From: Collinsella sp.
Lineage (GTDB): Bacteria > Actinomycetota > Coriobacteriia > Coriobacteriales > Coriobacteriaceae
Direction: 5' to 3'
Length of the DNA: 11,400 nucleotides
Assembly (NCBI GenBank): GCA_019419405.1
Contig: DYAA01000206.1
Span: forward strand, 1 to 11,400
Shown here: piece after piece, positions 6,073-11,400 of the stretch
Position numbering within the stretch: position 1 is the stretch's first letter
How the letters are laid out: every line of letters begins with the position of its first letter
Program-made: the position numbers and the translations under genes
The notes under the pieces: generated by a model
Told to the model about the DNA's origin: nothing
Databases searched by the model: none
The model's input: only the letters and a program-made list of their open reading frames with translations

Positions 6073-8385
6073 CTACGCCGACGCGCTGTCGCGATCCGCC
6101 TGGCATGTAGGAGTCTGACGCAGCGTAAGCGGCTTGTCCCCCGCCTCGGCTGACGTGGTCAGCGTATATGTGATCGTCGTCGTCTCGCCAGCATGCAGGT
6201 CAACGGTGCCCGAATAGAAGGGGATTCCATGCCACGTAGCGGCGCCAAGACCAAACTGGGTGCCCTCGACGGTCAGATCAGTAATGTTGCCGCCCGTCGG
6301 GGCAAACAACGAGACATTCAGACGCTCGTCGTCGCGCGCGGCATCGGGCGCGCTCGCCGCGACGTAGTCGGGCAGCTTGCCGGCCTCCTCCTGCGTCATG
6401 ATGTTCGTCAGGGTAACGGTGATGCGATACGAGCATGTGCCGTCACCGTTCTTGATGCCCTGGCCAATCTGCGTATCGGCATTCAGGTACCAGTCGAGCT
6501 TGGAGAAGCTCAGGTTGTTAAAGTAGACACCAGCAACGGGATCTTCACTCGGGTCATCCGGATCGGGCAGCGAGGCGTCGATGTTCATCTCCTTGATAGC
6601 GTTCTGCTCGTCATCGTTTTTCATCCACGCGATCAGGCGGCCCTCTTCGGCACCGCGCTCAACGGCGCTGACAAGCTTCGTAACATCGACATCGCCGATA
6701 CCGCCAAGGATCTTGTCGAAGGCAGCGCTGGCGACGGATGCAAAGATGCCGTCCGACTCCTCGACCGGATAGTTCCAGTACACATCGTGCATGAGGACCT
6801 TTGCGGCGTTGGTGCCGTCGACAACCGTTCCGTCGGGCAGCGACACGTTACCGACCAGGCCCAGCAGATACTGCAGGAACACCGGGTCGATACCCACGAC
6901 GCCGTCAACGTCCTGGCCATATTGAGATTTCCACAGGGCTGCGACACGCTGCGAGTTGCGGGGCCAATCAGGCGAATAGGTATTGCCCGAGTTGTACAGG
7001 TTACTGTGGTTGCCGAACAGCGCCTCATCCTCTTCGTCGACGCTCTCGACTGCCTCATCCTCGCTGAGTCCAATGCGGGGAACAAACTCGCCAATCGACA
7101 TCTGGCCGTCGGTGACCGAAATCAGGCCCTGCGAACCGCCAAAGCCGCCGCAGGCACGAATCTCGACGTTGTTCATGGCGTACACAAGGTAGTTGCGCGT
7201 CTGGCCGTTGGCGCCGAGCATCTGGGGAAGGACGGGGGCGACCTTCTCCGCCGCGTCAACCGCGCCGTTGAGGGTGGCAAAGCCGTCCTTGGCCTTATCG
7301 ACCAGCTCGGTCACCTGGGAAATATGAGTATCGCCAATGCCCTGGATCTTCTCGTTGGCGCTCTTGAACACCTTGGAGCTATCGGAAAGCGAATCGGCAA
7401 CGGCCTGCAGCGCGGACACGTTAATCATGCCGTCCTGGAACAGCTTGCCGGGCGTGGCCTGCGAAAGGTTATCGGCCATGGGAACCAGTGCATTGCTCGA
7501 GACATCGGACAGGACGTCGATCATGGTGCGGGCCGCATTGATGTCGCTGCCATACACCGGGATAAACGAAGCCGCCGTCCACAGCGGGCTCGAGGTCTCC
7601 GCCTTCATGCTGTCGCAAAGCTCATCAATCTTCTTCGCGTCGTCAGGCAGCGTCGAAAAATCGCCCGACGTGACCTTGTCCTTAAGGCCACCGACAATCT
7701 CGACGGCCTCCTTCGCTTCACTCTTTACGGTCTTTGCCGAGTTAAGCAGCATAAAGCCGCTTGCGCCAAGCGCAACGAGAAGCACCGCGACTACAGCGGC
7801 AATAATGGCGCCGGTGTGACGCTTTTTGCGTTCGCCCTTGCGATGGCGATGACGGACCAGACCGTCAGAGGTCGAACTCGACGAAGCGTCGCTACCGTAG
7901 TTCAAGCCAAAATCGTAATAATCTTCCTTGGAACCCGAGCCCGCAAACTCGGCACCGCTATCATCCAGGCGGGCGAACGTGCCAGTCTCGGAGGCACCGG
8001 TGTAAATCGTGCCAAGGTTACCCGTAAGCCCCGCGCCACCGGCAGAGGGAGTATTGTTGGCGGCCTTGCCGGCATTAACGTTGCCGGCGGCATTTGCGGC
8101 GTTGGCAGCACCTGCGTTGTTCGCAGGTACCGAAGGAGCCCCGCTCGGCTGCGACGCGGAGGTTGCACCGCCCGCAAAGACATTCCCTCTTGCACGGCCG
8201 GTCTTTTTTGCCTTTTGTGACTGCTCGTACAGAGCGGTAAACATCGCCGTCTCGCCCGGGGACACGCGCTTACCGGAACCGCCCTGTCCAGCGCCGCCCG
8301 GCGTGCTGGCCTTACCAGCCCCGTTCGGACGCGGCGGAACTGCAGGACGGCCGCTATCGCTGCCCTTAAAGTGATTACCAGCCAT
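6073..8385 (-). CDS. DUF4012 domain membrane-anchored protein
   Basis: A 770-residue protein of unknown function. Residues 1 to about 180 are a low-complexity Gly/Ala/Asn/Ser/Pro-rich cytoplasmic tail. A basic patch (RHRHRKGERKKRH) follows, then one membrane segment at about 192-214 (GAIIAAVVAVLLVALGASG), which by the positive-inside rule puts the remaining 550 or so residues outside the cell. The external part matches DUF4012 as I know the family: YLVYAMNNVEIRACGGFGGS (about 400-420), then DVDGVVGIDPVFLQYLLGLVG, and a C-terminal beta-rich region with SYRITVTLTN and a Gly/Thr-rich end. The vDGVvgiD plus GxVxLPDG pattern recalls LytR-CpsA-Psr proteins; that likeness is my inference. The start is ATG at 8385 with GAGGA 7 nt upstream; a TTG 27 nt earlier is less likely. 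Its position before glmM suggests an envelope role. Confidence 0.88.
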   Translation of the reverse strand: MAGNHFKGSDSGRPAVPPRPNGAGKASTPGGAGQGGSGKRVSPGETAMFTALYEQSQKAKKTGRARGNVFAGGATSASQPSGAPSVPANNAGAANAANAAGNVNAGKAANNTPSAGGAGLTGNLGTIYTGASETGTFARLDDSGAEFAGSGSKEDYYDFGLNYGSDASSSSTSDGLVRHRHRKGERKKRHTGAIIAAVVAVLLVALGASGFMLLNSAKTVKSEAKEAVEIVGGLKDKVTSGDFSTLPDDAKKIDELCDSMKAETSSPLWTAASFIPVYGSDINAARTMIDVLSDVSSNALVPMADNLSQATPGKLFQDGMINVSALQAVADSLSDSSKVFKSANEKIQGIGDTHISQVTELVDKAKDGFATLNGAVDAAEKVAPVLPQMLGANGQTRNYLVYAMNNVEIRACGGFGGSQGLISVTDGQMSIGEFVPRIGLSEDEAVESVDEEDEALFGNHSNLYNSGNTYSPDWPRNSQRVAALWKSQYGQDVDGVVGIDPVFLQYLLGLVGNVSLPDGTVVDGTNAAKVLMHDVYWNYPVEESDGIFASVASAAFDKILGGIGDVDVTKLVSAVERGAEEGRLIAWMKNDDEQNAIKEMNIDASLPDPDDPSEDPVAGVYFNNLSFSKLDWYLNADTQIGQGIKNGDGTCSYRITVTLTNIMTQEEAGKLPDYVAASAPDAARDDERLNVSLFAPTGGNITDLTVEGTQFGLGAATWHGIPFYSGTVDLHAGETTTITYTLTTSAEAGDKPLTLRQTPTCQADRDSASA

Positions 8386-8534
8386 AAAGAAATCCTCGCA
8401 ATTGAGTCGCAATGAAAAAAACCATTACGTTACTAGTTTATGGCATTTTGAGCATCGACAGCTAAACTCCAGACACGGACGTCAATTGGCGAAAATGCGG
8501 CACAACACCTTTTCTGTCTTGGCGGCGGCGCCAG

Positions 8535-9557
8535 CTACACAGTGAGGAACATCATCACGATGATCATGGCAAAGCCGATAAGGTCGGTCGGCAAAAACAC
8601 CGTGCCCAGCATAACGGCGCTGGTGATGGTCGCCGAAACCGGCTCCACAGTTCCGATGAGGCTCGCACGCACCGAGCCGATGTCCTTAACGCCCTGCATA
8701 TAGAGCATGTAAGCAAAAAACGAGCCGATAACCACGAATACCGCGAGCGCCTCGACGCCGGCAGCGTCGAGTGCCGGCATATGCGCCCAAGGCTGCACGA
8801 AGACGCACGAGACCACGCCCGCCGTGAGCATTGCCGAGCCCGTGACGATGGGGCTGCCGTATTCGGGCAGGATCTTGGCGGGAATCACCGCCATACACGT
8901 GGCGCTGACCGCACACATAAGGCCTGCGACCAGGCCAAGCGGCGATATGCTCAGACTGGTAGGGTCGCCGCCGGTAGCGATTAAAAAGGTGCCGCCCAGG
9001 GCCAACCCAATGCCAACGGCCTCACGCACGCGAGGCATGCGATGGTCGATCACGCAGGTGTAGCCCATAATGATGACCAGTTGCAGGCATTGGAGCACCG
9101 TCGCGGTTCCGGCATTGGTCAGGCGCACGGCCGAAAGATAACAAAACTGGTTGAACAGCAGACCAAAGGCGGTAAAGAGCAGCAGCTGCTTGCGATCGGC
9201 GGGTGTGGTCCAGAGCTTAATCAGGCGCTCGCGGTCGCGCGTAACAACCACGGCCATAAAGAGTAGACCGGCGAGAATCTGACGCACGCTCATAAGCCAC
9301 AAGGTGTCGACGTGGTAGGTATCGAACAGAAAGCTCGCGCTGGTGCCCGAGAAGCCCCAAAACGAACCGCCCACCAACGTAGCCAAGACGCCCGTGATCA
9401 TCTTGCGCGTCGAAGCGCTGTTCAGGCGCTCGCGCCAAGCGCGGCGGGTGCTACGGCTGAGCTCATCGGTGCCCTCGGGCACATCAATGTTCGATATATC
9501 GGTCATCGGCACCGAAGCCCCTGCGCCTTCGACCTGCTCGACACGCTCTTTGCTCAT
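8535..9557 (-). CDS. EamA/DMT-family transporter
   Basis: A 340-residue integral membrane protein of the drug/metabolite transporter superfamily. Residues 1-52 are hydrophilic and charged, a longer cytoplasmic N-terminus than most family members have. About ten hydrophobic segments follow in two EamA repeats. The first repeat starts at ITGVLATLVGGSFWGFSGTSASFLF and the second at LGLVAGLMCAVSATCMAV; the end is LIGFAMIIVMMFLTV, with almost no tail. GTVEPVSATITSAVMLG near the C-terminus is a typical EamA signature. Members export or import small metabolites such as amino acids or nucleobases; nothing here identifies the substrate. The start is ATG at 9557 with AGGGA 5 nt upstream. The frame continues to 9764, but the extension has no conserved features. 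The 149 nt between this gene and the DUF4012 gene show no clear terminator, so co-transcription is possible. Confidence 0.92.
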   Translation of the reverse strand: MSKERVEQVEGAGASVPMTDISNIDVPEGTDELSRSTRRAWRERLNSASTRKMITGVLATLVGGSFWGFSGTSASFLFDTYHVDTLWLMSVRQILAGLLFMAVVVTRDRERLIKLWTTPADRKQLLLFTAFGLLFNQFCYLSAVRLTNAGTATVLQCLQLVIIMGYTCVIDHRMPRVREAVGIGLALGGTFLIATGGDPTSLSISPLGLVAGLMCAVSATCMAVIPAKILPEYGSPIVTGSAMLTAGVVSCVFVQPWAHMPALDAAGVEALAVFVVIGSFFAYMLYMQGVKDIGSVRASLIGTVEPVSATITSAVMLGTVFLPTDLIGFAMIIVMMFLTV

Positions 9558-9788
9558 TCCATTCCCTCGAAGCAGCCTGGAAACAATTCGGCTTACCTTA
9601 CCACGGCGAAGGCACCAGCCGAAGGCTTGTCCGCTTATCGGTAGGACAATTCCGCAGACGTCTTTCCATAGCTCGATACCGCAATGGCCTTGCATTATGC
9701 GACAGTCAAATCGCGGCAGCAGGCTCTTTTGAAATGGATATGACAAAGCCCCCGAATTCCACAATGTAAGCGATTTTTAAAAATGTTC

Positions 9789-9817
9789 TTGCCACCGAGT
9801 TCAGGCTCCGTTATATT
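9789..9817 (+). promoter_or_regulatory. Promoter of tRNA-Val
   Basis: TTGCCA (9789-9794) and TATATT (9812-9817) are separated by exactly 17 nt, a good sigma-70-type promoter. Transcription would begin near 9824 and leave a leader of a little over 20 nt before the mature tRNA. Confidence 0.75.
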
Positions 9818-9846
9818 ATCCCTTGCGCGCTTGCGCACCCTTGATC

Positions 9847-9921
9847 GGGCGTTTAGCTCAGGGGGAGAGCGCTTCCCTGACACGGAAGAGGTCAGAAGTT
9901 CAAATCTTCTAACGCCCACCA
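9847..9921 (+). tRNA. tRNA-Val (anticodon GAC)
   Basis: A 75-nt cloverleaf. The acceptor stem is GGGCGTT with AACGCCC, the D arm GCTC with GAGC, the anticodon arm CTTCC with GGAAG around loop CTGACAC, and the T arm AGAAG with CTTCT around TTCAAAT. The discriminator is A and the 3' CCA is encoded. Anticodon GAC (9879-9881) reads GUC and GUU valine codons. It has its own promoter and terminator, so it is a single-gene unit. Confidence 0.97.
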
Positions 9922-9929
9922 AATGTTCG

Positions 9930-9967
9930 CAGCTCAGAGGCTATGTCCTCTGGGCTGTTTTGTTTTA
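9930..9967 (+). terminator. Intrinsic terminator of tRNA-Val
   Basis: An 11-bp stem, CAGCTCAGAGG (9930-9940) with CCTCTGGGCTG (9947-9957), contains one G.U pair and a 6-nt loop. It is followed by TTTTGTTTTA. It lies 8 nt after the tRNA CCA end. Confidence 0.92.
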
Positions 9968-10256
9968 TGTCGCTAAATCCGCTGGCAGTTCCAACCGTCA
10001 TCGCAACGTAACATCAATTCACCTGACGAATGGCAGCCAAATATATTCAATACCCCAACATCAACAATAGCCAGGCACAAAACTGCGCCGCAAGCTGCTC
10101 CAACCGCCCAACTGGTCAAAAGCCGACCATCTACTTGCCAATTTATCTAACGGCGTAACCAATCAGTCCGCACCGCAACTTCTCGGCAAAACGCCGCGAT
10201 GTCTGCGCCCTGCGGTATCCTTGAGCCACTTGCACCTGCAGCACCAAGGAGCCGCC

Positions 10257-10943
10257 ATGCGCACCGAGCTCGATGTCCCCTTTTCGCACAAAGAAGAAGC
10301 CAAGGCGCTGGGCGCCAAATGGGACCGGACCAAGAAGATCTGGTATGTACCCAGCGGCGTCAACCCCGAGCCCTTTGCCGAGTGGCTGCCCGGTGTTGAC
10401 CGATCCGACCCCTCAGCGCCGTATATATATCTAGTACTGGGCAAGCGCGAATGCTGGAAGTGTCACAAAGAGACCTCGGTCGCGGCCTTCGGCATTCCCT
10501 ATCGAGCCGATAATGACGAGAGCATCGCCATCGCGCACGCGCCCAACGAAGCCGGGCACATTGCCATCGACACGGCCAGAGCCGACGCGCTCGCCATCGT
10601 GCCCGCTCTTGGCTGCGTGCCGGGCGAGATCCGCGACTACCTTCATAAGCGCTGCGGCTACAAGCCCGTAGGAGCGCGAGCTTCCAAAGCCCCGTCGCTC
10701 GGCAACACGTGCACCAGTTGCGACGCGCTGCAAGGCAGCCGCTATCTGTTCGAGGAGCCCTCGTCCCCGTTTGCCCTCACTGCCATCAACAAGCTGCCGG
10801 CACTGGAGTTTGTGCGCGTCGAAGTTGCCGGCGTCTTTGGCGTCCCGGCCACGCGTACCGACTTTGACCAGGCGCTCTTTACCTGGGCACGCGACCATCA
10901 CGCCGAGTTCCACAGGCAACTCGGCGAGGGGGTTTATTTGTAG
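10257..10943 (+). CDS. DUF5710 domain protein with split zinc ribbon
   Basis: A 228-residue, apparently cytosolic protein. Residues 1-45 match the DUF5710 pattern: LDVPFSHKEEAKALGAKWD, then KKIWYVPSGVNPEPFAEWLP. After a short linker, CWKC (C66, C69) and CTSC (C152, C155) form two CxxC pairs, a likely zinc-binding ribbon with an 82-residue insert between knuckles. The insert contains two further lone Cys (C120, C133). The C-terminal part has EEPSSPFAL and a Trp/His-rich end with no motif I recognise. DUF5710 modules also occur in DNA-processing and plasmid proteins, so nucleic-acid binding is a reasonable guess; the function is unknown. ATG at 10257 has AAGGAG 5 nt upstream, which decides against the in-frame TTG at 10221. 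The gene is convergent with the nuclease gene, with 55 nt between their ends. About 290 nt upstream hold no gene. Confidence 0.85.
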   Translation: MRTELDVPFSHKEEAKALGAKWDRTKKIWYVPSGVNPEPFAEWLPGVDRSDPSAPYIYLVLGKRECWKCHKETSVAAFGIPYRADNDESIAIAHAPNEAGHIAIDTARADALAIVPALGCVPGEIRDYLHKRCGYKPVGARASKAPSLGNTCTSCDALQGSRYLFEEPSSPFALTAINKLPALEFVRVEVAGVFGVPATRTDFDQALFTWARDHHAEFHRQLGEGVYL

Positions 10944-10998
10944 GAACGACATCGAGGTGTCGAGGAGCAGGGGCTGATTGTTAAATAATCTCGAAACG

Positions 10999-11400
10999 CT
11001 ACAGCCCCAGAATATGCTCCAGGTAGCCCTTGTTGAACCAGAACGATTGCTTCGTCATCCAGCGCCCGTCGGGCAGTTCGTAAGCATTCCTTGCGATGTC
11101 ACCGATCTCTGTTCCATCGGCAAACTTGTAAGCCGCTTTTGACGTATGCGGACGAACGTGAACAATTGGGTTGTCCGCCATACCGGGCAGATTGTTAGTC
11201 ACTTTGAGCTTTCCGCTCGCATCCCGATACGGATTGAGCTCAACGCCCTCGCGTATTACCTTTCGCGTCTCATCCCAACAAGCTTTCGCAGAACCTTCGA
11301 TTTCGTTTTCTCCCATCGCCCAGAACAAACAACGGTCGAGACGCAGCACGCCATCGTGGCCCTCACGGAACACAACGAAGAAGAAGCGATTGGTCTCAAG
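10999..11400 (-). CDS. Sau3AI/MutH-family restriction endonuclease, C-terminal part (runs off right edge)
   Basis: 133 codons plus TAG, open to the window edge with no credible start (a GTG at 11373 is internal: the upstream in-frame residues LETNRFFFVV fit the fold). The sequence matches the C-terminal, DNA-binding/allosteric MutH-like domain of Sau3AI-type type II enzymes: FFFVVFREGHDG, then a Trp-containing segment around CWDETRKVIREG, and the hallmark HVRPHTSKAAY followed by LPDGRWMTKQSFWFNKGYLEHIL. In Sau3AI this domain lacks the catalytic residues and the N-terminal copy cuts DNA, so activity cannot be judged here. Sau3AI itself cuts at GATC and LlaKR2I is a relative. A partner DNA methyltransferase would be expected beyond the right edge. 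A MutH repair protein is less likely, because MutH has no such C-terminal extension. Confidence 0.82.
   Translation of the reverse strand, partial: LETNRFFFVVFREGHDGVLRLDRCLFWAMGENEIEGSAKACWDETRKVIREGVELNPYRDASGKLKVTNNLPGMADNPIVHVRPHTSKAAYKFADGTEIGDIARNAYELPDGRWMTKQSFWFNKGYLEHILGL

Noticed and set aside
8386..8534. Gap between the EamA gene and the DUF4012 gene, checked for promoter and terminator
   Set aside because: TTGACG and TAAACT occur on the minus strand but not at usable spacing, and no stem with a U-tract follows the EamA stop. No site can be supported.
9558..9764. Extended 409-residue version of the EamA transporter, and a promoter search in this leader
   Set aside because: The extension has no conserved features and ATG at 9557 has a good ribosome-binding site. 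CATAAT and TTGACT occur in the leader but not at promoter spacing, so no promoter is called.
9695..9922. 75-codon minus-strand ORF beginning MVGVRRFELLTSS
   Set aside because: This is the well-known false translation of the antisense strand of a tRNA gene; the region is tRNA-Val and its promoter.
10970..11008. GGGGCTG (10970-10976) with CAGCCCC (11002-11008) between the convergent DUF5710 and nuclease genes
   Set aside because: The loop is 25 nt, with only a 4-bp inner stem and no U-tract on either strand. Possible weak terminator, not supportable.
1..11400. CRISPR arrays, insertion sequences, integrases, replication origins and rRNA
   Set aside because: No regularly spaced direct repeats, transposase or integrase ORFs, DnaA-box clusters or rRNA segments were seen.

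Overview
The window looks like a chromosomal segment from a high-GC Gram-positive bacterium. The best guess is a gut Coriobacteriia member of the Collinsella type (Actinomycetota), an inference from overall gene content and codon use with no marker-gene comparison. Support comes from a tRNA-sensing T-box in front of pheS, a DUF4012 membrane protein of the actinobacterial kind, Shine-Dalgarno starts of the AGGAG type, and GC-rich third positions that create long spurious antisense ORFs.

Layout from left to right: (1) 1-2745, minus strand: a phenylalanyl-tRNA synthetase operon, with a T-box leader and intrinsic terminator, then pheS, a 163-nt gap filled by a long imperfect inverted repeat, then pheT running off the left edge. 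(2) 2878-4452, plus strand: an M32 (Taq-type) metallocarboxypeptidase diverging from the T-box. (3) 4453-4657: a convergent gap with a second long imperfect inverted repeat and a perfect 13-bp palindrome that touches the end of glmM. (4) 4658-8385, minus strand: glmM (phosphoglucosamine mutase, cell-wall precursor synthesis), preceded by a large membrane-anchored DUF4012 protein; a terminator-like hairpin separates them. (5) 8535-9557, minus strand: an EamA/DMT-family transporter. (6) 9789-9967, plus strand: tRNA-Val(GAC) with a good promoter and intrinsic terminator. (7) 9968-11400: a visibly AT-richer, gene-poor stretch, then a DUF5710 protein with a split zinc ribbon, convergent with the C-terminal part of a Sau3AI/MutH-family restriction endonuclease that runs off the right edge.

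Most protein genes are housekeeping: translation (pheST, tRNA-Val), peptide turnover (M32) and envelope synthesis (glmM, perhaps DUF4012). The right end after the tRNA has an accessory character.

The most unusual observation is that the two long inverted repeats (1194-1300 and 4521-4615) differ in their outer and inner stems but share the same two internal-loop modules at matching positions. One is a G.A/G.G loop flanked by A-U and U-A pairs; the other is a tandem G.A loop of the form UGAA opposite UGAA. The short helix between them carries compensatory base changes. This looks like a family of structured RNAs or palindromic repeats, not two unrelated hairpins.
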